A stretch of DNA of 5,649 nt from an uncultured Bacillota bacterium (GTDB taxonomy: Bacteria; Bacillota; Clostridia; Peptostreptococcales; Anaerovoracaceae): contig CAMJRV010000184.1 of the NCBI GenBank assembly GCA_946408315.1, forward strand, positions 1 to 5,649, in the 5' to 3' direction. Shown one piece after another: positions 1 through 5,649 of this stretch (position 1 is the first letter of the stretch; the number at the start of each line of letters is the position of its first letter). The position numbers and the translations under genes were made by a program. The notes under the pieces were generated by a model, which had not been told where the DNA came from, made no database searches, and saw only the letters and a program-made list of their open reading frames with translations.

Positions 1-1161
1 AAGGTGGAAATGACGGGAATGCCGGAGCTGGTCGCCTGCCTCCACAGCTTTGTGGGCCTGGCAGCAGTCCTGGTAGGATACAACAGCTTCCTCGGCATGG
101 CAGGAAACGGCACCCATGAAAGCGGCGCTCTTCTGACCATCGAGCTGACAGAAATATTTCTCGGCGTATTCATCGGCGCGGTGACCTTTACCGGTTCTAT
201 CGTGGCTTTTGGAAAGCTGAGGGGTATCATAAAGTCAAAAGCACTTTCCATTCCGGGTAAGCATTGGCTGAATCTGGGGGCAATCGTCGTTTCCGCAGTC
301 CTCATGGGGCTGTTTATCAACGAAGGCGGTACAATGCTCTACCTGGCCGTCATGACCGGTATCGCCCTGCTCTTAGGGCTGCATCTGGTTGCCTCCATCG
401 GCGGCGCCGACATGCCGGTCGTCATCTCCATGCTGAACTCTTATTCCGGCTGGGCTACGGCCGCTGCAGGCTTCATGCTTTCCAACGATCTTCTCATCGT
501 GACGGGAGCGCTGGTAGGTTCTTCCGGAGCGATTCTTTCCTATATTATGTGTAAGGCAATGAACCGTTCCTTCATCTCCGTCATCGCCGGAGGCTTCGGA
601 AACGAGACCGCAGGCTCAGGAAAAAGTGAAGAGGCGGGAGAATACCGCGAGATGCTGCCGGAGGATGTTGCAGAGCTTCTGAAACAGTCGGATTCCGTCA
701 TCATCGCTCCAGGCTACGGAATGGCCGTGGCCCAGGCCCAGTATCCGGTGGCGGATATCACGAGAAAGCTGAGAGAAAAGGGCGTGAAGGTGCGGTTTGC
801 CATCCATCCGGTGGCCGGACGGCTTCCGGGGCATATGAACGTTCTTCTGGCTGAGGCAAAGGTCCCCTATGATATCGTGCTTGAGATGGATGAAATCAAC
901 GACGATTTTGCGGAAACAGACACGGTTCTGGTCATCGGCGCAAACGATACAGTAAATCCCTCCGCAAAGGACGATCCGTCGAGCCCCATCGCGGGCATGC
1001 CGGTACTGGAGGTATGGAAAGCAAATACGGTCGTCGTATTTAAGCGGTCCATGAGCGCAGGCTACGCCGGAGTGCCCAATCCGCTGTTCTATAAGGAAAA
1101 TTCCTACATGTGCTTCGGCGACGCCAAAGCTACAGTAGAAAAGATCGGCCAGGCGATTTAA
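1..1161 (+). CDS. pntB: NAD(P) transhydrogenase beta subunit PntB (5' end missing)
   Basis: This is the beta subunit of the membrane-bound, proton-translocating NAD(P)+ transhydrogenase, which passes hydride between NADH and NADP+ coupled to proton flow. The reading frame is open from the first base (K-V-E-M-T). By recalled alignment to the 462-residue E. coli PntB, about 76 N-terminal residues lie off the left edge, so the GTG at 4 is not the start. About six hydrophobic segments occupy visible residues 9-195, including the [10 protein letters not shown] helix, whose His (codon 15) corresponds to the proton-pathway His91 of E. coli. The soluble NADP(H)-binding domain III follows: [55 protein letters not shown] and the [13 protein letters not shown] loop are all present. 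A charged Gly/Ser/Glu-rich linker (around residues 199-213) joins the two parts. The C-terminus is complete. The alpha-subunit genes are expected upstream. Identification is very secure. Confidence 0.97.
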   Translation, partial: KVEMTGMPELVACLHSFVGLAAVLVGYNSFLGMAGNGTHESGALLTIELTEIFLGVFIGAVTFTGSIVAFGKLRGIIKSKALSIPGKHWLNLGAIVVSAVLMGLFINEGGTMLYLAVMTGIALLLGLHLVASIGGADMPVVISMLNSYSGWATAAAGFMLSNDLLIVTGALVGSSGAILSYIMCKAMNRSFISVIAGGFGNETAGSGKSEEAGEYREMLPEDVAELLKQSDSVIIAPGYGMAVAQAQYPVADITRKLREKGVKVRFAIHPVAGRLPGHMNVLLAEAKVPYDIVLEMDEINDDFAETDTVLVIGANDTVNPSAKDDPSSPIAGMPVLEVWKANTVVVFKRSMSAGYAGVPNPLFYKENSYMCFGDAKATVEKIGQAI

Positions 1162-1196
1162 GAAATATTTTTGCTGAAAAAAGATTTTAAAAGAAA

Positions 1197-1232
1197 ACTC
1201 CTCAGGAAGCTCACCGGGAGCTCCTGAGGAGT
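1197..1232 (-). terminator. Intrinsic terminator of the cysteine synthase gene, between convergent genes
   Basis: The arms ACTCCTCAGG-A-AGCTC (1197-1212) and GAGCTCCTGAGGAGT (1218-1232) form a 15-bp stem with one bulged A and a 5-nt loop. Read on the minus strand, the hairpin lies about 25 nt past the cysteine synthase stop and is followed at once by a T-rich run (complement of the A-rich 1178-1196). This is a textbook intrinsic terminator. On the plus strand the hairpin is followed by AATACGAAG with no T tract, so its strength for pntB transcripts is doubtful. Confidence 0.85.
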
Positions 1233-1256
1233 AATACGAAGCTTGACAGACTGCGA

Positions 1257-2162
1257 TCAGCCTTGAAGGCTGTGGTCGAACAGTTCGGTGCTGAGATATT
1301 TTTCTCCCCGGTCGGCAAAGGATACGACGATGAAGCCTTCGTCGATTTCTTTCATGCACTCCAGTGCGGCAATCATGGCGGCTCCGCTGCTCATGCCCAC
1401 AAAAATTCCTTCCTGCAGCACGATGGCTCTTGCCATAGCGAAGGCCTCTTCCGATTCGATCATGACCGTGCGGTCTATTTTAGACGGGTCGTAGATTTCC
1501 GGAACGATAGCCTCCTCCATATTATTCAGCCCCTGAATGTAGTGGCCCTTGACCGGATGAGCTTCTACGATCTGAATTTTCGGGTTTTTATCCTTCAGTC
1601 CCATTCCTACGCCCATAATCGTGCCGGAGGTGCCCAGCGCGGACACGAAGTGGGTCACCTTTCCGTCCGTCTCGTTCCAGATCTCGTTGGCGGTGGTCTG
1701 GTAATGGGCCAGCTTGTTGTATTCATTGGAAAACTGATCCGGCATAAAATACCGGTCGGGATATGTTTGCACCAGCTCGTGGGCTTTTCTGATCGCGCCG
1801 TCGGTCCCAAGGGAAGCATCCGTGAGAACGGTCTTTGCGCCGAATGCCTCGATCATTTTCCTGCGTTCGACGGAAACCGCTTCGCTCATTACGATCACGA
1901 CAGGATAGCCTTTTACCGCGCCGATCATCGCAAGACCGATCCCCGTGTTGCCTGAAGTCGGCTCCAGTATCGTTTTTCCCGGGGTAAGGGCCCCGCATTC
2001 TTCCGCCTGCTCGATCATTTTGAGAGCGATGCGGTCTTTAATGCTGCCTGTGGGGTTGAATCCTTCTATCTTCGCATAAAGCGGTATTTGAGGCTTTGGG
2101 TTCAGCCTGTTTATCTTTACCAGCGGCGTATTGCCGATGGTTTCCAGAATGTTGTCATACAT
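1257..2162 (-). CDS. cysM: Cysteine synthase, CysM-like (O-acetylserine sulfhydrylase family)
   Basis: A cytoplasmic PLP-dependent beta-replacement enzyme of 301 residues, expected to make L-cysteine from O-acetylserine (or a related activated serine) and sulfide or thiosulfate. Visible motifs in order are: TIGNTPLV (8-15); NPTGSIKDR (36-44) with the Schiff-base Lys42; PTSGNTG (68-74), which holds the substrate carboxylate; GTSGT (177-181), which binds the PLP phosphate; EGIFVGMSSGAA (251-262); and FADRGEKYLST near the C-terminus. The THFVSALGTSGT and DRG(E/D)-YLST forms and the length resemble E. coli CysM (303 residues) more than CysK (323 residues), which has D-S-GERYLST. The start is supported by AGGAGG 8 nt upstream. 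It is convergent with pntB and divergent from the decarboxylase gene, and is probably monocistronic. Family assignment is firm; the CysM versus CysK label and the choice of sulfur donor are inference. Confidence 0.93.
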   Translation of the reverse strand: MYDNILETIGNTPLVKINRLNPKPQIPLYAKIEGFNPTGSIKDRIALKMIEQAEECGALTPGKTILEPTSGNTGIGLAMIGAVKGYPVVIVMSEAVSVERRKMIEAFGAKTVLTDASLGTDGAIRKAHELVQTYPDRYFMPDQFSNEYNKLAHYQTTANEIWNETDGKVTHFVSALGTSGTIMGVGMGLKDKNPKIQIVEAHPVKGHYIQGLNNMEEAIVPEIYDPSKIDRTVMIESEEAFAMARAIVLQEGIFVGMSSGAAMIAALECMKEIDEGFIVVSFADRGEKYLSTELFDHSLQG

Positions 2163-2170
2163 ATACCTAT

Positions 2171-2176
2171 CCTCCT
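2171..2176 (-). promoter_or_regulatory. Ribosome binding site of the cysteine synthase gene
   Basis: The minus strand reads AGGAGG here, a perfect Shine-Dalgarno core, 8 nt before the ATG at 2162. It fixes the start and gives the full-length protein, beginning just before the conserved TIGNTPLV motif. Confidence 0.85.
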
Positions 2177-2202
2177 ATGTCTATCCTTCTATGTCCATAG
2201 TA

Positions 2203-2231
2203 ATACTATACTATTGAAAAGCGGCATTCAA
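2203..2231 (-). promoter_or_regulatory. Likely promoter of the cysteine synthase gene, with overlapping palindrome
   Basis: On the minus strand a -35-like TTGAAT (2226-2231) is followed after 17 nt by TAGTAT (2203-2208); the overlapping TATAGT (2205-2210) would give a 15-nt spacer. The transcript would have a short leader of roughly 35 nt with no room for a riboswitch or T-box. The palindrome ATAGT-AAT-ACTAT (2197-2209) overlaps the -10 and start region, a position suited to a repressor operator. No known operator consensus was recognised, so a regulatory role is only a guess. Confidence 0.5.
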
Positions 2232-2291
2232 GTGGGAGAAATACATTTTATTCAAAATTCATCCGAAAAGTATCACCTTTTGAGAAAATGG

Positions 2292-2320
2292 TTTACTTAA
2301 TCGGGATGGATTGATATTAT
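2292..2320 (+). promoter_or_regulatory. Likely promoter of the ornithine decarboxylase gene (extended -10)
   Basis: TTTACT (2292-2297) is separated by 17 nt from TATTAT (2315-2320), and TGA directly before it makes an extended -10 element. A perfect TATAAT also overlaps at 2318-2323. Transcription would start near 2327, leaving a leader of about 30 nt that carries the ribosome binding site. The leader is too short for an attenuator like the one known upstream of enterobacterial speF. Confidence 0.6.
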
Positions 2321-2344
2321 AATTGAAGCAGTTTTATGAAAAAA

Positions 2345-2349
2345 GGAGG
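2345..2349 (+). promoter_or_regulatory. Ribosome binding site that decides the decarboxylase start
   Basis: GGAGG (inside AAGGAGGT) lies 7 nt before the ATG at 2357 and 4 nt before the ATG at 2354. The in-frame ATG at 2336 is upstream of this site and has no Shine-Dalgarno of its own. Start at 2357 gives MKPLKIA, which matches the MSKLKIA-type N-terminus recalled for SpeF. Confidence 0.8.
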
Positions 2350-2356
2350 TAGGATG

Positions 2357-3922
2357 ATGAAACCGCTCAAGATTGCATGTACCATGGCGTCCATGGCTTA
2401 TTTCTCCACAGGGAGAAGCATCGTACTGATCGATGAGACTGATTTTACCGACGTCGCGGCGGTGGTGCTGACAGATCTGGATACGAAATGGATCGATACG
2501 GTTCATGATACGAAGTTCGGTATCCCGCTTTTTATTATCCTGCGAAACAGGAAGGAGATCGACCCCGGAATCGCAGAGCGTGTCAATATGGTGTTCGACT
2601 GCGACAATCTGGACAAAAACCTGATCAGCGAGGATATTGAAGAGCTTGCAAATGAATATCAGGATAAGATCCTGCCCCCATTCTTTAAGATGCTCGGGAC
2701 CTATATGGCGATCCATAACGTTCAGTTCAACTGCCCGGGCCATCAGGGAGGGCAATATTTCATGAAGCACCCGGCCGGAAGGTCCCTGTACGAGTTTTAC
2801 GGGGAGAATATCTTCCGCTCGGACCTCTGCAACGCAGATGTGGCCCTGGGCGATCTTCTGATTCACGAAGGGCCCGCGCTGAATGCGGAACGGAATGCGG
2901 CCAGAGTCTATAACGCGGACAGCACCTTCTTTGTCATGAACGGAACCAGCACGGCCAATACGATCACCGTCAACGCCATCGTGGCGCCGGGAGATCTCGT
3001 ACTGTTTGACCGGAATAACCATAAGTCGGTATATAACGCGGCCTTGCTCCAATCCGGCGGGAACGCTGTCTATCTGGAAACCGCCAGAAATCCCTTCGGG
3101 TTTATCGGCGGCATCGACGAGCATTGCTTCCATGAGGCTTATCTGAGGGAGCGGGCGGCGAAGGTCGACCCGGAAAGAGCGAAGGAGAAAAGACCGTTTC
3201 GGCTGGCCGTCATTCAGCTGGGTACCTATGATGGAACGATCTATAACGCGAGACAGGTTGTCGATAAAATCGGACATCTCTGCGACTACATCCTGTTCGA
3301 CTCGGCCTGGGTCGGATATGAGCAGTTCATTCCCATGATGAGAGACTGCTCTCCGCTGCTCCTGGAGCTGGGAGAGGACGATCCGGGAATTTTCGTCACT
3401 CAGTCGGTGCACAAGCAGCAGGCTGGATTCTCTCAGTCTTCCTATATCCATAAAAAGGACAGCCATCTCAAGGGGCAGAGGCGGTATGTGGACCATAAAC
3501 GGTTCAACAGCTCCTTCCGTTCCTACACCAGCACAAGTCCCTTTTATCCCATTTTCGCAGTTCTCGACGTCAATGCGAGGATGCAGGATGGGGAAGCCGG
3601 GAAGCGGCTGTGGGATGATTGTATAAAGATGGGAGTCGACGCGAGAAAGGCTGTATTGGAGCGGTGTTCTCTGCTGAAGCCTTTCATTCCTCCTGTCGTC
3701 GGGGCAAGAGATGGCAGGATTATCCCACGGAGGAAATCGCGCATTCCATCGACTTTTTCAAGTTCCGCCCGGGAGAGCGGTGGCACTCCTTTGAAGGCTA
3801 CGGGGAGGACCAGTATTTTGTGGACCCGAACAAGTTCATGCTCACAACCCCCGGCATCGATCCGGAAACAGGGGAGTACGAGGATTTCGGAATTCCGGCC
3901 GCCATTTTGGCAAACTTTCTGA
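2357..3922 (+). CDS. Ornithine decarboxylase, N-terminal and catalytic part (as read from the start codon)
   Basis: As the sequence stands, translation from 2357 gives 521 residues. The first 449 are authentic decarboxylase; the rest, after 3703, are out of frame and end at the TGA-less shadow stop at 3920-3922. The wing domain covers about residues 1-110. The core contains FNCPGHQGG (124-132), DLCNADVALGDLLIHEG, FVMNGTS, DRNNHKS, LGTYDGTIYNARQVVDKIG, FDSAWVGYEQF with the PLP-ring Asp315, and SVHKQQAGFSQ with the Schiff-base Lys353. All catalytic residues I can recognise in this half are intact. A protein ending like this would carry about 72 foreign residues in place of the C-terminal domain and would probably misfold. 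Confidence 0.75.
   Translation: MKPLKIACTMASMAYFSTGRSIVLIDETDFTDVAAVVLTDLDTKWIDTVHDTKFGIPLFIILRNRKEIDPGIAERVNMVFDCDNLDKNLISEDIEELANEYQDKILPPFFKMLGTYMAIHNVQFNCPGHQGGQYFMKHPAGRSLYEFYGENIFRSDLCNADVALGDLLIHEGPALNAERNAARVYNADSTFFVMNGTSTANTITVNAIVAPGDLVLFDRNNHKSVYNAALLQSGGNAVYLETARNPFGFIGGIDEHCFHEAYLRERAAKVDPERAKEKRPFRLAVIQLGTYDGTIYNARQVVDKIGHLCDYILFDSAWVGYEQFIPMMRDCSPLLLELGEDDPGIFVTQSVHKQQAGFSQSSYIHKKDSHLKGQRRYVDHKRFNSSFRSYTSTSPFYPIFAVLDVNARMQDGEAGKRLWDDCIKMGVDARKAVLERCSLLKPFIPPVVGARDGRIIPRRKSRIPSTFSSSARESGGTPLKATGRTSILWTRTSSCSQPPASIRKQGSTRISEFRPPFWQTF
3701..3704 (+). other. Frameshift site in the decarboxylase gene (GGGG run)
   Basis: The correct frame before this point ends GTC-GTC (3695-3700) and the correct frame after it resumes GGC-AAG-AGA-TGG at 3703. 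Five Gs would read V-V-G-G-K-R-W; the window has four. The surrounding bases do not form an X-XXY-YYZ slippery heptamer, so programmed -1 slippage is not supported. Confidence 0.85.
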
Positions 3923-4506
3923 GGGAGCACAGGATCATACCGGAAAAGAACGATCTGAACTCTATCCTGTTTCTGCTGACTCCCGCGGAGTCGCCTGAAA
4001 AGCTGCGGCATTTGGTTGACCTGCTGGCGGAGTTTGAGATGATCGTTTCGGAGGATGCGCCGTTAAGCACCGTGCTTCCCGATCTTTACAGGACCCATCA
4101 GGCGCGGTATTCCGGTTATACGATCCGGCAGCTGTGCCAGGAAATGCATGACTTTTATAAGCGCAACGACGCCAAAACCTATCAGAAGAACTTGTTCCGG
4201 GAGGCCCACATGCCGGAAATCGCCATGACGCCGCAGACCGCTCATTGGGAGCTTTTGAGGAACAACGCCAAATTGGTGAGGCTGGAAGATATCCTTGGGG
4301 AAATTGCGCTGGAGGGCGCTCTGCCGTATCCTCCCGGCGTATACTGCGTGGTTCCCGGAGAACGTTGGAACGAGACGGCGCAGAAATATTTTCTGATCCT
4401 GGAGGAAAGCATCAATGAATTTCCGGGCTTTGCACCGGAGATCCAGGGCGTTTATATGGAAGAAGAAGAGGGCGGTGTAAAAGCCTACGGCTATGTACTT
4501 GCATAG
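3703..4506 (+). CDS. Ornithine decarboxylase, C-terminal part (shifted frame)
   Basis: This is the rest of the decarboxylase, about 267 residues, in a different frame from the start codon. It holds conserved blocks WHSFEGYGEDQYFVDP, LLTTPGID-type FMLTTPGIDPETGEY, DFGIPAAILANFLRE, PEKNDLNSILFLLTPAE, LCQEMHDFY and EGALPYPPGVYCVVPGE, the last two typical of the C-terminal domain. The frame is open further upstream to a TTG at 3619, but residues before 3703 do not match the family and no good ribosome binding site precedes that TTG. I see no sign that this piece is translated independently. Confidence 0.75.
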   Translation, partial: GKRWQDYPTEEIAHSIDFFKFRPGERWHSFEGYGEDQYFVDPNKFMLTTPGIDPETGEYEDFGIPAAILANFLREHRIIPEKNDLNSILFLLTPAESPEKLRHLVDLLAEFEMIVSEDAPLSTVLPDLYRTHQARYSGYTIRQLCQEMHDFYKRNDAKTYQKNLFREAHMPEIAMTPQTAHWELLRNNAKLVRLEDILGEIALEGALPYPPGVYCVVPGERWNETAQKYFLILEESINEFPGFAPEIQGVYMEEEEGGVKAYGYVLA

Positions 4507-4517
4507 CGGACTTTTTT
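4490..4517 (+). terminator. Possible weak terminator at the decarboxylase stop codon
   Basis: GCTATG (4490-4495) and CATAGC (4502-4507) form a 6-bp stem with a 6-nt loop spanning the stop codon, followed after GGAC by six Ts (4512-4517). The stem is short and the 4-nt gap before the Ts is not ideal. It may be partial, leaving some readthrough into the downstream SIMPL gene. Confidence 0.35.
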
Positions 4518-4545
4518 GGAACTTGCATAGCGGAACTTTTTTGGG
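4497..4545 (+). repeat. 24-bp tandem duplication across the decarboxylase stop codon
   Basis: ACTTGCATAGCGGA followed by CTTTTTTGG occurs at 4497-4519 and again at 4521-4544, the second copy carrying one extra A (4535). The offset is exactly 24 nt, so the last codons Leu-Ala-stop (4498-4506) are repeated in the same frame at 4522-4530. This looks like replication slippage. It also duplicates the six-T run and the 3' arm of the possible hairpin. Confidence 0.85.
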
Positions 4546-4599
4546 CTTTGCTACGTCTAAGAAATATTTGGAAATTAAAAAAGGACGGGAGAGAGAAAA

Positions 4600-5343
4600 A
4601 TGAACGAGCTGAAGAGTAAAATTACTGCAAACATTATCATCGCGGTGATCGCCGCACTTGCCATCGTGGTTTCTTCCATGATACTGGTGAACGGTGTGGA
4701 AAAGGTCAAGGGGGGCAATAACCGCATCATCGTAACGGGCTCTGCCAAACAGCAGATCACCTCGGATCTGATCGTCTGGACCGGGAGTTTTACCGAGCGG
4801 TCGCCGGAGCTGCAGAACGCTTATGCGCAGCTGGAGGCGGATAAGGGCAAGGTTCTCGATTATCTTGTGGGAAAGGGCGTTCCGAAGGATGCAATCGTCT
4901 TTTCGTCCATTAACACGAATACCTATTACATAGTCCTGCCCAACGGACAGTACACGCGGGATGTTGATTATTACGAGCTGTACCAGACGGTTACCATCAG
5001 TTCCGAGGAGATCGACAAGATTACCGAGATTTCAAGAAATGTCACGGAGCTGATCAACGAGGGCATTCAGCTCCAATCCAACGCGCCTCAGTACATGTAT
5101 ACCAAGATTGCGGACCTGAAGGTCACCATGCTGGCTGAAGCCACCAAGGATGCCACAAAGCGCGCCCAGATGATTGCAGAAAACGCGGGGAATAAGCTTG
5201 GAAAGCTGAAATATGCCGATATGGGAGTTATTCAGATCACGCCGCTCTATTCCAACGAAGTCTCCGACTACGGAATGAACGACACCTATTCGCTGGAAAA
5301 GGAGATTACCGCCATCGTTCACTGTGAATTTGAGATTCAGTAG
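4600..5343 (+). CDS. SIMPL-domain (DUF541) protein with N-terminal membrane anchor
   Basis: A 247-residue protein of the SIMPL/DUF541 family, which includes E. coli YggE and Brucella BP26. Family members sit in the periplasm or outside the membrane; a stress-related role is reported for YggE, but the biochemical function is not settled. Residues 1-10 include two lysines and are followed by a hydrophobic stretch (about 11-31) with no clear signal-peptidase site, so it is probably a signal anchor with the rest outside the cytoplasm. The domain spans about 42-247: it opens with RIIVTGSAKQQI, has a helix at 66-92, and contains the characteristic DATKRAQMIAENAGNKLGKL helix (184-203) leading into a strand ending VIQITP. 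The start is supported by GGAG (4588-4591), 8 nt before the ATG. It lies about 93 bp after the decarboxylase and could be partly cotranscribed. The family call is good; a specific function cannot be given. Confidence 0.85.
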   Translation: MNELKSKITANIIIAVIAALAIVVSSMILVNGVEKVKGGNNRIIVTGSAKQQITSDLIVWTGSFTERSPELQNAYAQLEADKGKVLDYLVGKGVPKDAIVFSSINTNTYYIVLPNGQYTRDVDYYELYQTVTISSEEIDKITEISRNVTELINEGIQLQSNAPQYMYTKIADLKVTMLAEATKDATKRAQMIAENAGNKLGKLKYADMGVIQITPLYSNEVSDYGMNDTYSLEKEITAIVHCEFEIQ

Positions 5344-5368
5344 CGCCAAGCGCCACCAAACTGATCAG

Positions 5369-5406
5369 AAAACAGCAAAACCGCCGTTAGACGGTTTTGC
5401 TGTTTT
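5369..5406. terminator. Strong bidirectional intrinsic terminator
   Basis: The arms AAAACAGCAAAACCG (5369-5383) and CGGTTTTGCTGTTTT (5392-5406) pair perfectly over 15 bp around an 8-nt loop. The A-rich left arm and T-rich right arm make it usable on both strands. It lies 25 nt after the SIMPL gene stop and 14 nt after the stop of the convergent minus-strand gene, so it probably ends both. Confidence 0.88.
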
Positions 5407-5420
5407 GTCTATACTGTCTC

Positions 5421-5649
5421 TTATTCCGTTTCTTCCTGAAACATCATGACGGTAAAGGAGGTGTCCGACAGGGTGAGTGAAAGCTGCAGGCCCTTATCGT
5501 TTTTACCGCTCCAGGAGACCGTTCCGTCAGATTTCGATTCATAGTTATCGAGGGTAAAACTTGGCTTATTCTCTTCGATGTAAGCAACGGCGTCCGTTTC
5601 CTCGACCTCTTCAAAGCTTACCATCAGATAGCCTGGAGTTTCAAGGGTG
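5421..5649 (-). CDS. Unrecognised protein, C-terminal part only (runs off right edge)
   Basis: The minus-strand frame ends with TAA at 5421-5423 and stays open to the window edge, giving about 75 visible residues (T-L-E-T-P-G-Y-L-M-V-S-F...). The Met at 5622-5624 has no ribosome binding site upstream and the residues before it read as a continuing beta strand, so it is probably internal and the gene extends beyond the window. The visible part is acidic, rich in Glu, Asp, Ser and Thr, with alternating strand-like patterns (VSWSG, LQLSLTLSD, FTVMMF) and a C-terminus of EETE. No cysteine or hydrophobic helix is visible. I do not recognise the family; a small beta-rich extracytoplasmic or lipoprotein domain is possible but unproven. 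Its closeness to a shared terminator supports it being a real gene. Confidence 0.6.
   Translation of the reverse strand, partial: TLETPGYLMVSFEEVEETDAVAYIEENKPSFTLDNYESKSDGTVSWSGKNDKGLQLSLTLSDTSFTVMMFQEETE

Larger units (their letters stand above)
2357..4506 (+). pseudogene. speF: Ornithine decarboxylase (SpeF/SpeC type), interrupted by a single-base frameshift
   Basis: The gene encodes a PLP-dependent, fold-type I ornithine decarboxylase, which converts ornithine to putrescine and CO2 and consumes a proton. Restoring one G to the GGGG run at 3701-3704 joins the two frames as ...PPVVGGKRWQDYP and gives about 716 residues. E. coli SpeC and SpeF, at a little over 700 residues, share this domain order: N-terminal wing, PLP-binding core, C-terminal domain. 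Similarity is continuous across the junction (E. coli has PVV/LVDGK-WQ-Y), so no segment is missing. Both halves are well conserved and the second half stays open for more than 260 codons after the lesion. The break is therefore either very recent or a sequencing or assembly error. If real, the product lacks the C-terminal domain and is probably inactive. No antiporter gene potE follows. The choice between SpeF and SpeC naming is a judgement; the decarboxylase family is secure. Confidence 0.9.

Noticed and set aside
616..1359. Minus-strand frame of 247 codons over pntB and the terminator hairpin
   Set aside because: It overlaps conserved pntB, the terminator and the end of the cysteine synthase gene, which cannot all be real; pntB and the synthase are certain.
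1263..1955. Open frame of 230 codons on the plus strand opposite the cysteine synthase
   Set aside because: Antisense to a well-identified gene; the translation is rich in His, Phe and Arg with no domain and no promoter or ribosome binding site.
2266..2281. Small inverted repeat AAAAG...CTTTT in the divergent intergenic region
   Set aside because: Only five A/T-rich pairs with a short loop; expected by chance in such AT-rich DNA and not placed to terminate or regulate either gene clearly.
2297..3496. Long open frame (399 codons) on the minus strand opposite the decarboxylase
   Set aside because: It lies entirely antisense to strongly conserved coding sequence, its translation resembles no known protein, and it has no convincing ribosome binding site. 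It is a shadow of codon bias.
3695..3710. Programmed -1 ribosomal frameshift in the decarboxylase
   Set aside because: There is no slippery heptamer in the zero frame (GTC GGG GCA), and programmed shifting is not known to me in this family. A missing base is simpler.
5344..5357. Short direct repeat GCGCCAA/GCGCCAC after the SIMPL gene
   Set aside because: A seven-base near-repeat with only two copies, too short to support an attachment site, CRISPR or mobile element.

Overview
The window looks like ordinary chromosomal DNA from a low-to-mid GC Gram-positive anaerobe, probably a member of the Clostridia. This rests on strong AGGAGG-type ribosome binding sites, hairpin terminators with T tracts, and the protein families present. 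It is an inference from the sequence; no marker gene is present to confirm it.

From left to right: (1) the 3' end of pntB on the plus strand, encoding the beta subunit of the proton-translocating NAD(P) transhydrogenase, whose start lies off the left edge. (2) A convergent cysteine synthase gene on the minus strand, closer by motifs to CysM than to classical CysK. A strong hairpin separates it from pntB, and the hairpin's T tract faces the cysteine synthase. (3) A divergent intergenic region of about 190 bp with a promoter on each strand. (4) On the plus strand, a long SpeF/SpeC-type ornithine decarboxylase gene, broken by one missing base in a G run at 3701-3704. The two halves lie in different frames but together give the normal family length of about 716 residues. 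(5) A short spacer holding an in-frame 24-bp tandem duplication across the decarboxylase stop codon. (6) A plus-strand gene for a membrane-anchored SIMPL-domain (DUF541) protein. (7) A strong bidirectional terminator. (8) The 3' end of an unrecognised minus-strand gene running off the right edge.

The genes do not form one obvious pathway. PntB adjusts the NADH/NADPH balance against the proton gradient, the cysteine synthase makes cysteine from an activated serine and sulfide, and the decarboxylase would turn ornithine into putrescine with proton consumption. The orientations (plus, minus, plus, plus, minus) and the terminators suggest mostly separate transcription units. No putrescine/ornithine antiporter gene (potE) follows the decarboxylase, unlike the well-known speF-potE pair.

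I see no mobile element, CRISPR array, RNA gene or new defence or biosynthetic system. The points most worth following up are the decarboxylase frameshift (real lesion or sequence error) and the tandem duplication at its 3' end.
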